Of a stretch of DNA of 64,000 bases, positions 8,008 through 17,481 are shown in pieces. Within the stretch, counting starts at the first letter, position 1; each line of letters starts with the position of its first letter. The notes under the pieces were generated by a model that was not told where the DNA came from, searched no databases, and saw only the letters and a program-made list of their open reading frames with translations. The DNA comes from Clostridiales bacterium (lineage in GTDB: Bacteria; Bacillota; Clostridia; Christensenellales; UBA1242). The stretch covers positions 1-64,000 of the forward strand of contig SVHM01000005.1 in the NCBI GenBank assembly GCA_015055815.1, read 5' to 3'. Made by a program: the position numbers and the translations under genes.

Positions 8008-8661
8008 ATGGAAAATTTAGGAATTAGCAATTATTTTAAAAATGAATATCTAACTTGTGGTAGTACATACGACAATTTTATTTTCACAAACTGCACAAAT
8101 GAGTTTTTAAAATTGGCAAAATCTAGTTTACAAACACCTGCAAATTTAGTCAAACCTTGCAATATTACTTTAACACATGATGATGAGAAATGTTTAGAAC
8201 TATCTTTAGAAAATGTTAAGAGCCCAATACAAAGAGAAATAATTATTCGTGACTTTGCAACTGCACTTATATTACGTGAAATTTATAAGGATATTCCAAC
8301 CAAAGCTATTAGGCTAAATGAAATTAACGAAACAATAAATTCATTATTATTTAATGATTTGCTTAATATAAAAAACAATTTAGATAAATCCCCTATGCCC
8401 TTTGAAATTATAAGCGCAATTAGAAAATTTGGTAAAATTGAAGTCAATTTTTATTTACATGACACCCAAAACAAAGAAATTCAAAAGGCAATAAACAACT
8501 ATATCTTCTCAAGAGAGCCTTATAGTATTAAGGTATTTACAAATTCTTCTAGATTGCCATCATACACCACTCAACGTGGTGACTTTATAGAATGCCCACA
8601 TGATTATATACATATCAATATGGACAAATATTTAAAACACAATGAACTACCTGAAATGTAA
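8008..8661 (+). CDS. Hypothetical protein, probably leaderless
   Basis: A 217-residue soluble protein with no signal peptide or membrane segment and no family I recognise. The ORF track begins at a TTG (7966), but that would put the start inside the promoter region. The ATG at 8008 directly follows a TATAAT box, so I prefer it. The segment CPHDYIHINMDKYLKH near the C-terminus is the most motif-like part. It is divergent from the tRNA operon and convergent with plsC, with a terminator hairpin that overlaps the plsC stop. Confidence 0.7.
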   Translation: MENLGISNYFKNEYLTCGSTYDNFIFTNCTNEFLKLAKSSLQTPANLVKPCNITLTHDDEKCLELSLENVKSPIQREIIIRDFATALILREIYKDIPTKAIRLNEINETINSLLFNDLLNIKNNLDKSPMPFEIISAIRKFGKIEVNFYLHDTQNKEIQKAINNYIFSREPYSIKVFTNSSRLPSYTTQRGDFIECPHDYIHINMDKYLKHNELPEM

Positions 8662-8689
8662 AAGGAATGCTAATTTGCATTCCTTTTTT
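8661..8689 (+). terminator. Terminator between the 217-aa gene and plsC
   Basis: AAAGGAATGC, a 6-nt loop, GCATTCCTTTTTT. The stop codon of the convergent plsC gene lies in the loop. Confidence 0.85.
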
Positions 8690-9314
8690 CCTTTAACAAT
8701 TTTTTATATTCTTTAATATTAACATTTTTTAGATATTCCATTTTTTTCTGCAACACTTCGCTTGCCCTATTAAGTACATCTTTAGTAATCTTTACATCTT
8801 TAAATTCATCCATATCAGAAAATTTAAATGCTTCACCTATAACCAATTTGTTAAAAACAAATGGTTTTGTTCTTTTTCTAAAATATGATGGAACAACATA
8901 ACAATCAGTCTTCAATGCAAACATTACAAGTCCATTTTTATATTCAGCACTTTCATCTTCCTTAACCCTTGTTCCTTCTGGAAAAATAACAATCTGCTTA
9001 TTGTTTTTTAAAAGATTTAAAGTTGTTTTAACGGCTTGAATATCATTTGATCCACGTTTTATAGGAATACCACCTAATTTTTTAAAAATATAACCTAAAA
9101 ATTTATTTCTAAATAAACTATCTTTTGCTAAAAATTTAAACTTAAGATTAACTCTTGCTTTTATAATAATTGCATCATTATTCGTTTGATGATTACTACA
9201 AAAAATTGCAGGTTCTTTCTTTACTTTTTTATAATTCTTCTTACCTATAATCTTAGTTGGCAAACACAAATAAATATATGGAATAAATAAGATATAAAGA
9301 AACCAAAATATCAT
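8670..9314 (-). CDS. plsC: 1-acyl-sn-glycerol-3-phosphate acyltransferase
   Basis: A 214-residue PlsC-type acyltransferase that makes phosphatidic acid from lysophosphatidate at the membrane. The N-terminus is a single hydrophobic segment. The catalytic NHX4D motif is NHQTNND and the substrate-binding motif is FPEGTR, in the usual order and spacing. The start overlaps the end of cmk by 4 bp (ATGA type), so it is translationally coupled in a cmk-plsC unit, an arrangement common in Clostridia. Confidence 0.92.
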   Translation of the reverse strand: MIFWFLYILFIPYIYLCLPTKIIGKKNYKKVKKEPAIFCSNHQTNNDAIIIKARVNLKFKFLAKDSLFRNKFLGYIFKKLGGIPIKRGSNDIQAVKTTLNLLKNNKQIVIFPEGTRVKEDESAEYKNGLVMFALKTDCYVVPSYFRKRTKPFVFNKLVIGEAFKFSDMDEFKDVKITKDVLNRASEVLQKKMEYLKNVNIKEYKKLLKEKRNAN

Positions 9315-9976
9315 TCTGTCTCCCCCATAATTGTTTTGTACATAAGTTCAACTTCTTCATCAATAGTCATATAAGAATTATCTATATGATATGTACCTTC
9401 AGTAAGTATTAGTGGAGAAAGTTCTCTATGACTATCTCTTCTATCTCTTTCAATTAAGTCTGCTTTTACTTGTTCTAAGGTTACAACTTGCCCCTTTTCA
9501 GTAAGTTCTTTAAATCTTCTCTCAGCTCTAACTTCAACACTTGCATCTAAGAAAAACTTAAACTCAGCGTCAGGTAAAACATGAGATGTTATATCCCTGC
9601 CTTCCATAATTAAATCGTATTCTTCGGCACATTTTCTTTGAATACTATAAACAAATTCCCTACACTTAGGATAAGGACTTGTAATAGAGCATATATCAGA
9701 AATTATATTCTGTCTAATATCTCTTGATACATCTTGCCCATTCATAATAGTAACCTGTTCACCATTATTATGTTTCAATTCAACTTTAATCTCACCCAAT
9801 GCGTTTACAACTGCATTTTCATCATGCGGGTCAATACCGTTATTATAAACATACAGACCAATCACCCTATAAATTGCCCCTGTATCAAAATGAATTACGC
9901 CTAATTTCTGAGCAAGTTTTGTACAAACCGCCCCCTTTCCAGATGAAGAATATCCATCTACTGCAACTGTTAACAT
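9311..9976 (-). CDS. cmk: Cytidylate kinase
   Basis: A 221-residue (d)CMP kinase that phosphorylates CMP and dCMP with ATP. The P-loop is GYSSSGKGAV at the N-terminus, followed by FDTGAIYR, MEGRDITSHVLPDA and RAERRFKEL, all typical of bacterial Cmk. It sits one base after the rluB stop and overlaps plsC. Confidence 0.95.
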   Translation of the reverse strand: MLTVAVDGYSSSGKGAVCTKLAQKLGVIHFDTGAIYRVIGLYVYNNGIDPHDENAVVNALGEIKVELKHNNGEQVTIMNGQDVSRDIRQNIISDICSITSPYPKCREFVYSIQRKCAEEYDLIMEGRDITSHVLPDAEFKFFLDASVEVRAERRFKELTEKGQVVTLEQVKADLIERDRRDSHRELSPLILTEGTYHIDNSYMTIDEEVELMYKTIMGETE

Positions 9977-9977
9977 A

Positions 9978-10685
9978 CTACTCCCCCATAAAAACTAAAT
10001 TTATTTCATCTCGTGTTAATTTTCTGAATTTGCCTTCTTTTAAATTTCCAAGTCCCAAAAGTCCAATACTTAATCTTTTTAAGTTGTATATTTTTAGACC
10101 TATTGCTTCAAATATTTTTCTAATTTCTCTATTTCTACCTTCATAAATTGTCATATGATAAATATAGTATTCACCATCAACATTATGCATGACAATTTTA
10201 GCAGGTAATGTTTTTTTACCATCTATAACAATTCCATTATGAATTTGCATAGCTTGTTTTGAAGTTAATGGTTTCTTTAGTTTAACTTCGTAAGTTTTTG
10301 AAATATTTTTTGACGGATGTGTTATATTATTTGACCAATCACCATCATTTGTTAAAAGTAATAGCCCTTCTGTATTGTAATCGAGCCTACCAACAGGAAA
10401 TACTTTTTCTTTAACACCTTTTAGAAGTTGTGTTACAACTTTCCTATCTTTTTCATCTTTTAAAGAAGTTATATAACACTTAGGTTTATTTAGCATATAA
10501 TAAACTTTATTTGTTTGTAATTTAACTAATTTACCTTTATATTCAACCCTATCTTTTTCGGAAACATCATATGAAAGGTCTGTTACAACGCTTCCATTTA
10601 TCTTAATAAGTCCTAATTTTACAAATTCTTCAACTTTTCTTCTGCTACCCAATTCGCACGTAGCCAAATATTTATTTATTCTCAT
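9978..10685 (-). CDS. rluB: Ribosomal large-subunit pseudouridine synthase B-like
   Basis: A 235-residue RsuA/RluB/E/F-family pseudouridine synthase. An N-terminal S4 RNA-binding domain (MRINKYLATCELGSRRKVEE) precedes the catalytic domain with GRLDYNTEGLLLLTNDGD, which carries the catalytic Asp. The tail has the family signature GRNREIRKIFEAIG. RluB is the most likely assignment in Firmicutes because it usually accompanies scpB or cmk; other family members cannot be excluded. Confidence 0.88.
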   Translation of the reverse strand: MRINKYLATCELGSRRKVEEFVKLGLIKINGSVVTDLSYDVSEKDRVEYKGKLVKLQTNKVYYMLNKPKCYITSLKDEKDRKVVTQLLKGVKEKVFPVGRLDYNTEGLLLLTNDGDWSNNITHPSKNISKTYEVKLKKPLTSKQAMQIHNGIVIDGKKTLPAKIVMHNVDGEYYIYHMTIYEGRNREIRKIFEAIGLKIYNLKRLSIGLLGLGNLKEGKFRKLTRDEINLVFMGE

Positions 10686-10746
10686 TATTCACCTATAATT
10701 ATTTTACTCTTTTTAAATAATTATTGCAAATATAATAAGAAGAAAA

Positions 10747-10776
10747 AAGTAATAATAAAATTACTTATTATTACTT
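10747..10776 (-). terminator. Terminator after dacB
   Basis: On the minus strand the AAGTAATAAT/ATTATTACTT stem is followed by TTTTTTC. It begins at the dacB stop codon. Confidence 0.75.
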
Positions 10777-11899
10777 AAAACCACTTATCTAAAATATTGT
10801 CTATTAAATATTTAATATCATTATTTTCCGCACCTTCTATGGTTATCAGTTTATCTTCATAAATTACTTCATTATTTTTTAGTACCTGAACTAAACCTAC
10901 TTCTTCATTTAATCTAATAGGTGCCGTTAAATTTGTTGGTATGTCATACTTTACTTCATACATATGTTCTTCACTTTTTAAAATTGGTTGCAAAAAGCCT
11001 TTTACTGTAATAACACCAACTTCCGACTTCTCACTTTCCATTATTTCAACATTACTAACAAAATTATATGGAGCTATAAATTCTTTCATCATATATTCTT
11101 TTATCGCAAGGTCAGTTAGTCTTTGACACTCATCAAACATAGGTTGGCAGTTAAAAACAACTGAAATTATTTTCATATTATTTTCTTCATGAACATTTAC
11201 AAGACACCTTCCAGCATTATCAGTAAATCCAGTTTTACCACCAATACAATTTTCATTTGTAAATAATAATTTATCTTTATTTTTTAAGTACCTTGCTTGA
11301 TATACTCCAGTAGGCTCAATAACCATTCTTTTTGTTCCAATAAGTTCAACAAAGAAATCATTATTCAGTGCATAAGAAGTCATAACAGCCAAGTCGTATG
11401 CTGATGTATAGTGAGTATCACTATCAAGCCCATGGGGATTATCAAAATGTGTATTTTGAAGACCTAAAGATAAAGCAAAACCATTCATCTTTTCAACAAA
11501 CACATCTTCACCACCAAGTCTTTCAGCAATCGCAACAGCACAATCATTTCCGCTAGCAAGGATTAATCCGTATAATAATTCTCGCATCGATAAGCTTTCA
11601 CCTTCTTTTAAATAAATGCTAGTACCTTCAATACCAACAGCTTTATCTGACACCACAAATTTTTCATCAAGGTTTTCACAACTTTCTATTGCTAGTATTG
11701 CAGTAACTAATTTAGTCGTGCTTGCCATAGGTAATTTTTCGTGACAATTATTTTCGTATAAAATTGTATTTGTATTGCCCTCAAGCACCACCATTCCTTT
11801 AGCAGACGTGGATATCGTTGCGTAAACGTTTACTTTAGTTGGCAATATCAAAAGACATAAAGCCATACAAAAAATAAAAACAAGTAACCTATTCTTCAT
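10775..11899 (-). CDS. dacB: D-alanyl-D-alanine carboxypeptidase (S11 family)
   Basis: A 374-residue penicillin-binding carboxypeptidase that removes terminal D-Ala from peptidoglycan stem peptides. A signal peptide (about 27 residues) is followed by the SXXK motif STTK, the SGN motif and the KTG motif in GGKTGFTD. The C-terminal PBP5-like domain follows. It overlaps ytfJ, and the scpA-scpB-DUF2953-ytfJ-dac order suggests the sporulation-linked DacF/DacB type. The exact paralogue name is uncertain. Confidence 0.9.
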   Translation of the reverse strand: MKNRLLVFIFCMALCLLILPTKVNVYATISTSAKGMVVLEGNTNTILYENNCHEKLPMASTTKLVTAILAIESCENLDEKFVVSDKAVGIEGTSIYLKEGESLSMRELLYGLILASGNDCAVAIAERLGGEDVFVEKMNGFALSLGLQNTHFDNPHGLDSDTHYTSAYDLAVMTSYALNNDFFVELIGTKRMVIEPTGVYQARYLKNKDKLLFTNENCIGGKTGFTDNAGRCLVNVHEENNMKIISVVFNCQPMFDECQRLTDLAIKEYMMKEFIAPYNFVSNVEIMESEKSEVGVITVKGFLQPILKSEEHMYEVKYDIPTNLTAPIRLNEEVGLVQVLKNNEVIYEDKLITIEGAENNDIKYLIDNILDKWF

Positions 11900-12260
11900 C
11901 TTTTATAGTCTCACTTTTTTCTAAGAATTTTTCGGACAATTTAAATATATTATCAATTATATTTTTAGTAGTGTTATCTGTATTTACAGGTATGAAATTA
12001 ACAATACTTTCACTAACTGAAACAAAGCCAATTGGTATAATATTAAACCCTGTTGAAGTTCCCATATTTGATGACTTGCCCTTTGGAAAAACACCACCAC
12101 CAGATATTAGACCAACGTTCACTTTACTGACTGGAACTATATACGTTTTGTCACTAAGTTTAATGGGTTTGCCAACAACCGTATTAGCGTCAATTATATC
12201 TTTTATCTGCTTAAACGTACTACTTAGCAATTCTTCTACTTCGTTTCCTTTGTTTGGCAT
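11889..12260 (-). CDS. ytfJ: Sporulation protein YtfJ (GerW family)
   Basis: A 123-residue GerW/YtfJ protein. The family core is visible as VVGKPIKLSDKTYIVPVSKV, GLISGGG and FNIIPIGFVSVSE. YtfJ is a forespore protein needed for normal germination in Bacillus. It overlaps both the DUF2953 gene and dacB, consistent with one operon. Confidence 0.9.
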   Translation of the reverse strand: MPNKGNEVEELLSSTFKQIKDIIDANTVVGKPIKLSDKTYIVPVSKVNVGLISGGGVFPKGKSSNMGTSTGFNIIPIGFVSVSESIVNFIPVNTDNTTKNIIDNIFKLSEKFLEKSETIKDEE

Positions 12261-12795
12261 AATTCCCCCTTTTATATAAACTTATAATAATTGCAAATAT
12301 CAAATCAAAAATAGTAAAATACACTTTAATATCCATATCTAAAACTAGTTCAAGTTTATCAAATAAACAATTACGTTCGTAGTACAAATCTAAATCTTTA
12401 TTAATATAAAAAAGTTTAGATGAAATCATACTTACAAAAGTATCTATTGTACCACTAGCAATTGAAGATGAAAAAGCATTACTTGTTCCAATTTTTAAAT
12501 TAATAGAAATATCATCATAATATAGTTTATCCAGAATTGTAGATTTTATTTGTTTTATAAAATACTCTTGTTCTTTTGTTAAAATCAAACTAAATTTATT
12601 TGTTTTTTTACTATTATTAATTTTAAATGTCAAACCTATTAAATTTATCTCAATAGTTATTATTCTTAATTTGTAAAGATAAATAATGACAACACATTTA
12701 TTTGAAAAAAGATTAAAATAAATTTTAATTTTAAAAACAAGCATTAGACTTAAAATTATAAAAAATAACGACAAAAAAATAATAGTACTATTCAT
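12220..12795 (-). CDS. DUF2953 membrane-anchored protein
   Basis: A protein of about 191 residues from the ATG at 12795. The track start at 12915 would overlap scpB by 92 bp, so I prefer the internal ATG 28 bp after the scpB stop. An N-terminal transmembrane segment (IIFLSLFFIILSLMLVF) is followed by a lysine- and isoleucine-rich domain. Its place between scpB and ytfJ is where Firmicutes carry a DUF2953 protein (Bacillus YtfI). Function is unknown; its context suggests a role in sporulation. Confidence 0.75.
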   Translation of the reverse strand: MNSTIIFLSLFFIILSLMLVFKIKIYFNLFSNKCVVIIYLYKLRIITIEINLIGLTFKINNSKKTNKFSLILTKEQEYFIKQIKSTILDKLYYDDISINLKIGTSNAFSSSIASGTIDTFVSMISSKLFYINKDLDLYYERNCLFDKLELVLDMDIKVYFTIFDLIFAIIISLYKRGNYAKQRKRSRRIAK

Positions 12796-12823
12796 ACTAT
12801 TATTTTGTAAGTATATAAAATAT

Positions 12824-13579
12824 TTATTCGTTGAAATCAAGTGTAATATTAGGAATATTGCTAAGGTCAGAAGTAAAGTCATCAAGTAATTTATCAAGTT
12901 TACTTCTATCTTCAAGAATTTCTTCTCTACTTTCTTTTATACTTCTAACAATTTCATCTTTTTCTTCTTCTGACATATTATCAGCAATATCTTCTTCAGG
13001 AATTTCTCTAAAGTCAAATAGCGAATTGTCTTTTTCTTCGTGAAGAACTTTTATTCTTTCAAGCAATTGATTATAATCTGGAAGTTCGGAAATATTAGAA
13101 AGACCAAATTTTTTCAAAAACACATCGGTAGTTCCAAATAGTAATGGTTTGCCCACTGCATCCTTCCTTCCAACCACTTCAATAATATTATTTTCAAGCA
13201 AAGTTGTAATTGCATAATCGCAATTTGCCCCACCCCTAATATTTTCTATCTCAAGCCTTGTTATTGGTTGCTTATAAGCAATTATACCACAAACTTCCAA
13301 AACTATCTTTGTAAGCATTTTTTCTTTAATTGGATTTAAAACTACAGAAATACTTTCTGCATAATCTTTATTTGAACATAATTGTGCTTTTTCATTAAAT
13401 ATAAGTACTTGAACGCCGTCATTATTATCTCTTTTATAATTTTGAAGTTCTACTATCGCTTTTTCTACTTCTTCTTTCTCAACTTCTAATTTTTCACTAA
13501 TATCAAGAAAGGAAACGGGTTCACCAGAAACGAAAAGAATTCCTTCAATGATTTTAGATAAGTTCTCCATCAATTTCAT
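12824..13579 (-). CDS. scpB: Segregation and condensation protein B
   Basis: A 251-residue ScpB, the winged-helix subunit of the Smc-ScpAB condensin. Visible family segments are EGILFVSGEPVSFLDIS, VCGIIAYKQPITRLEIENIRG and LENNIIEVVGRKDAVGKPLLFGTT. The acidic C-terminal tail (EEDIADNMSEEEKDE) is longer than usual. It overlaps scpA by 26 bp. Confidence 0.95.
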   Translation of the reverse strand: MKLMENLSKIIEGILFVSGEPVSFLDISEKLEVEKEEVEKAIVELQNYKRDNNDGVQVLIFNEKAQLCSNKDYAESISVVLNPIKEKMLTKIVLEVCGIIAYKQPITRLEIENIRGGANCDYAITTLLENNIIEVVGRKDAVGKPLLFGTTDVFLKKFGLSNISELPDYNQLLERIKVLHEEKDNSLFDFREIPEEDIADNMSEEEKDEIVRSIKESREEILEDRSKLDKLLDDFTSDLSNIPNITLDFNE

Positions 13580-14321
13580 CTCCTGTTTTTTCTATTTGTA
13601 TATCCGAAAACAAATTATCTTGTGAAACTTTTATAATTTGCATCTTAATAAGTTCAAGTAATGCCATAAATGTAGTAATAATTTCATCTTTACTAGAACT
13701 TTCTAAAAATAGTTCACTAAATTTTAGTTTATTTCTAGAAATAAGAGTATCTTTTATAGTTGAAATTTTCTGTTCAACTGTAAATGTTTCTTTGGCAATT
13801 TCTTTGCTTTCTTTGTTTTTCTCAATCTTATTTACTTTATGCATTATACCAACAAATGCATCAAGTAATTTATCAAGTTCCATATCTTTAATAACAATTC
13901 TATATTTATTAGCTTCTTTTTCAGGTTTCTTATAGAATTTATCGTTACTTTCAAGTTTCTTTAATTTTTCATTAACTTCCATGAACATTTGATATTCTCT
14001 AAGACGAAGTTTAAACATATATTCATCATCAAATTCATCATCATTATTCTCTTCAATCTTAGGAAGTAATTTCTTACTTTTTAATTCTATCAAATAAGCA
14101 GCATATTCAATAAACTCGCTCGCTACTTCCAAGTCAACAGTTGAAATATCTTTCATAATTTCTAGGTACTGCTCTGTAAGTTTAGATATTTCAATATCTT
14201 CTATCTCAAGTTTACTCTTTTTTATAAGTGTTATAAGAAGATTTAGCGGGCCTGTAAAATTCTCAAGTTTAAAAGATAATTTCTCACTATCAATATCTTC
14301 AATTATTTCCTTTTCATCCAT
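13554..14321 (-). CDS. scpA: Segregation and condensation protein A
   Basis: A 255-residue ScpA, the kleisin subunit that bridges Smc heads. The N-terminus FKLENFTGPLNLLITLIKKSKLEIEDI is the family hallmark, followed by the helical middle (EFIEYAAYLIELKSKKLLP) and a C-terminal winged helix. It is followed directly by scpB. Confidence 0.95.
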   Translation of the reverse strand: MDEKEIIEDIDSEKLSFKLENFTGPLNLLITLIKKSKLEIEDIEISKLTEQYLEIMKDISTVDLEVASEFIEYAAYLIELKSKKLLPKIEENNDDEFDDEYMFKLRLREYQMFMEVNEKLKKLESNDKFYKKPEKEANKYRIVIKDMELDKLLDAFVGIMHKVNKIEKNKESKEIAKETFTVEQKISTIKDTLISRNKLKFSELFLESSSKDEIITTFMALLELIKMQIIKVSQDNLFSDIQIEKTGDEIDGELI

Positions 14322-14336
14322 CTATAGTAATTCCTT

Positions 14337-14984
14337 TTAAAATATTAATCCCCAAAACAAACTTATTGGTAAGACTATAAAACTTATTAGCATAGAAAGT
14401 AATTCACTAAATAATAAAACAACAGCTAGTAAAATCAAATTACCATATCTATACATAAAATTCACGTAACCATTGCCATACTTTGTATAATTCTCTACAA
14501 GTTTAAATCCGTCAAGCGGATAAATTGGAAGTATATTAAATACCGCAAGACAAATATTTATAAAGAAAGTAAAATATAGAAAATACAAAAGCACATCAAA
14601 TAAAGCATTGTTAACAGCAAAATTAGATAAAGCAGTATATAAACCACAACCAATAAATCCTAAGAATAAATTCATAAGAACTCCGGCAACACTTGTCCAG
14701 CCTTGTCCTTTTTTGATATTCCTAAAGTTGTTTGGATTAACTTGTACAGGTCTTGCCCAACCAAAGCCAAATAATGCGCAACAAACAAATCCAACTGGGT
14801 CAATATGCTTTAAAGGATTTATAGATACCCTACCTTGCATTTTGGGTGTATTATCACCACATTTATATGCAACATAAGCGTGTGCAAACTCATGCAAAGA
14901 AAGAGCAATAATAATTGCACAAAGAAAAGCAATACTAACTTTTATAAATTCAACGCCTTCGTAAACTCCAATAAATGAAAACAT
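14337..14984 (-). CDS. Site-2-protease-like zinc metalloprotease (M50)
   Basis: A 215-residue integral membrane protein of the M50 rhomboid-like YwhC class. The zinc motif HEFAH lies in the first membrane helix (ALSLHEFAHAYVAYKCGD) and the second metal-ligand motif is in NILPIYPLDGFK. MQGRVSINPLKHIDPVG is a family signature. Five or six membrane segments are visible. It is compact, without PDZ domains. It precedes scpA, has its own promoter, and its substrate is not known. Confidence 0.88.
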   Translation of the reverse strand: MFSFIGVYEGVEFIKVSIAFLCAIIIALSLHEFAHAYVAYKCGDNTPKMQGRVSINPLKHIDPVGFVCCALFGFGWARPVQVNPNNFRNIKKGQGWTSVAGVLMNLFLGFIGCGLYTALSNFAVNNALFDVLLYFLYFTFFINICLAVFNILPIYPLDGFKLVENYTKYGNGYVNFMYRYGNLILLAVVLLFSELLSMLISFIVLPISLFWGLIF

Positions 14985-15005
14985 ACTTATTACCTTATCT
15001 ATATT

Positions 15006-15034
15006 ATTATACTAAATTTTATATTTTCAAGCAA
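15006..15034 (-). promoter_or_regulatory. Promoter of the M50-scpA-scpB-ytfJ-dacB operon
   Basis: The minus strand reads TTGCTT, 17 bp, TATAAT, about 20 bp before the M50 gene start. Confidence 0.65.
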
Positions 15035-15063
15035 ACAATGTATCAAAGCAAAATAAATCTATT

Positions 15064-15756
15064 TTATGAATGATAAATAATTCTATGACACTGTTCACAA
15101 ATAATTGTGCCATCAGATTTTAATTTATTTACTTTTGAAGTTGGAATTTCAACTCTACAACCAGCACAATGTCCACCACTTAAAGAAACAAACACTGGGA
15201 AAATCTTATCATTTTTTATAGCTTTGTATTTTGCAAAAAGTTCTGGATTTAAATCTTTTTCCAAAGCCTTCATATTATCTTCTATTGCTTTAATTTTCGG
15301 TGTGATTTTTTCCATACCATCTTCATATTTTGCCTTAAATTCGTTGTATTTTTGTCTAGCCTTAATTGTATTATTTTTAGTTACTTCAAATTCTTTAAGA
15401 CTTGATTTCATTTTGCTTATAATCATATTAATATCTCTTTCAAGCAAAAACAATTCACTAGATAAACTATTAATTGTTGACAAATAATTATCCACTTCTT
15501 CTGAAGATATTGATGAAAGTTCTGTTTTTGTCAATGATTGAACTTTTTCAAAATTTTTATCATATTGAGCTTTTAATTTATTATAATCATTTACTAGTTC
15601 TTTTGCTGAACTATCTAATTGATTACTTTTATCATGAGCATCAATAATGTATGATTTTAATTTATTCATGTTATTTTTATCTTCACTATTTAGATTAGAT
15701 TTTTTCAACTTTAATAGTTCCATATCCAATTTTTGATATTCTAAAATTTTATTCAT
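15064..15756 (-). CDS. C4-type zinc-ribbon coiled-coil protein (DUF164/CdsZ-like)
   Basis: A 230-residue protein with a long coiled coil (about residues 5-175) and a C-terminal zinc ribbon with paired cysteines GGHCAGCRVEIP and ICEQCHRIIY. Proteins of this family bind nucleic acid or act in ribosome-linked quality control; the function here is inferred. The start overlaps trmK by 8 bp, the common Firmicutes neighbourhood. Confidence 0.85.
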   Translation of the reverse strand: MNKILEYQKLDMELLKLKKSNLNSEDKNNMNKLKSYIIDAHDKSNQLDSSAKELVNDYNKLKAQYDKNFEKVQSLTKTELSSISSEEVDNYLSTINSLSSELFLLERDINMIISKMKSSLKEFEVTKNNTIKARQKYNEFKAKYEDGMEKITPKIKAIEDNMKALEKDLNPELFAKYKAIKNDKIFPVFVSLSGGHCAGCRVEIPTSKVNKLKSDGTIICEQCHRIIYHS

Positions 15757-16417
15757 AACATTCCAACCTTTTCTTTGCTATTTTAATTAAATTTAAATAG
15801 TTATTAATTTCTTTTTCCCTAGTCTCATCCACTCTTTCAAGTAACGACATATATTTATTAATTTGATATTCTAAATATTCTTTGAAATCATAATTATTTG
15901 AATGAAAATTATCTTTTCCAAAATGCAAGTCAAACTCATCATAATTATAAACTTCATTAGTATATTCAAACTTACAAATAGTATAGAATTTATTTTTGTC
16001 TTTTATAATCTTATCGGTGACAATTCTATAACCATTTTTTAACATAAACTTTTTCACATCAATTTCATTATGTTGTGGTGATAAAATATATTTTTCAATA
16101 GTTATTGGGCTGGAAGAAATAATTTTTACTATTTCATCACCACCCATTCCTGAAATTACGCATTCGTCAATATGAATGCCATTAAACTTTGATAAACCAT
16201 CACAACAAATACTTTCAAAGTTTAAATTTTTTGATGTTAATAAATCTATTGCTTTTTGCAAACTACTTTTGCTTATATCGGAAACAAAAACCTTTTGACA
16301 AATATTATGTGTAAGTAAGTATTCAGATAGTTTTCCGTGGTCACAACCTACATCTGCGACAATTTCTCCCGATACCAGTTTAGATATTTCTAGTAGCCTT
16401 TTAGATAAATTATTCAT
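15749..16417 (-). CDS. trmK: tRNA (adenine(22)-N1)-methyltransferase
   Basis: A 222-residue TrmK that methylates A22 in the tRNA D-loop. The SAM-binding motif is [16 protein letters not shown], and [12 protein letters not shown] is the family signature. A helical C-terminal domain follows. The start overlaps rpoD by 8 bp. Confidence 0.93.
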   Translation of the reverse strand: MNNLSKRLLEISKLVSGEIVADVGCDHGKLSEYLLTHNICQKVFVSDISKSSLQKAIDLLTSKNLNFESICCDGLSKFNGIHIDECVISGMGGDEIVKIISSSPITIEKYILSPQHNEIDVKKFMLKNGYRIVTDKIIKDKNKFYTICKFEYTNEVYNYDEFDLHFGKDNFHSNNYDFKEYLEYQINKYMSLLERVDETREKEINNYLNLIKIAKKRLECYE

Positions 16418-17465
16418 AAAAATCCTGCAATTTTTTACTTCTATTTGGATGTCTTAATTTCCTTAATGCTTTAGCTTCAATCTGTCTAATTCTTTCTCTT
16501 GTAACATTAAACTCTTTACCAACTTCTTCCAAAGTTCTTGAATGGTTATCATCCAAACCATATCTAAGTCTAATAACTTTTTGTTCTCTTGGAGTAAGAG
16601 TTTCAATTACTTGTAATAATTGGGTTTTTAAAATATCTTGTGCAGCACTTTCTGTTGGAGACTTAATTGTTTCATCTTCAACAAAATCACTTATCTTACT
16701 TTCATCTTCTTCACCTACTGGGCTTTCAAGTGACACAGGGTCTTGAGCAATTTTTTGAATTTCCATAACTCTTGCTTCGCTAATGCCCATTCTTTCTGCT
16801 ATTTCACTATTTGATGGGTCTCTACCAAGTTCCTGCATAAGTTGTTTACTTACTCTTGAAAGTCTATGAATTGTTTCAACCATATGTACAGGAATTCTTA
16901 TTGTTCTTGCCTGGTCTGCAATTGCTCTAGTAATTGATTGTCTAATCCACCATGTAGCATACGTAGAAAATCTATAACCTTTTGTATAGTCGAATTTTTC
17001 AACGGCTTTAAGAAGTCCTAAGTTTCCTTCTTGAATAAGGTCAAGAAATTGCATACTACTTCTATTTACATATTTTTTTGCAATACTAACTACAAGCTTC
17101 AAGTTTCTTTCTGACAATTCTTTCTTGGCATATTCGTCACCTTCAATAATTTTCTTAGCAAGTTCTACTTCTTGTTCGGGTGTTAAAAGTTGTGCTTGTC
17201 CAATATCTTTTAGATACATTTTAACTGGGTCGTCAACTTTTACATTACTAATAATTTCTTTTAGTTCTTCATCTTTAATTGTCTCATCAATCGTTGCTTC
17301 AACACTAATTCCCGCTTCTTCCAAAGTTTCTTTGACGTTATTTATTTCATCAAGACTTAATTCAAAATTAACTAATTTTTCACCTATATCTTCTTCAGAA
17401 ATAACATTTCCGTTAGACTTAGCTGTTTTTATTAACTTTTCTATTTCTTGTTCTAAAGTACTCAT
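16410..17465 (-). CDS. rpoD: RNA polymerase primary sigma factor (sigma-A)
   Basis: A 351-residue primary sigma factor. After a short region 1.1 it has region 1.2 ([21 protein letters not shown]), region 2 ([34 protein letters not shown]), region 3 and region 4 with the -35-binding helix ([18 protein letters not shown]). The consensus TTGACA-17-TATAAT promoters in this window agree with it. ATG follows GAGGGT, and the gene follows dnaG by 16 bp. Confidence 0.97.
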   Translation of the reverse strand: MSTLEQEIEKLIKTAKSNGNVISEEDIGEKLVNFELSLDEINNVKETLEEAGISVEATIDETIKDEELKEIISNVKVDDPVKMYLKDIGQAQLLTPEQEVELAKKIIEGDEYAKKELSERNLKLVVSIAKKYVNRSSMQFLDLIQEGNLGLLKAVEKFDYTKGYRFSTYATWWIRQSITRAIADQARTIRIPVHMVETIHRLSRVSKQLMQELGRDPSNSEIAERMGISEARVMEIQKIAQDPVSLESPVGEEDESKISDFVEDETIKSPTESAAQDILKTQLLQVIETLTPREQKVIRLRYGLDDNHSRTLEEVGKEFNVTRERIRQIEAKALRKLRHPNRSKKLQDFYE

Positions 17466-17481
17466 TTTACCCTCATTTAAA

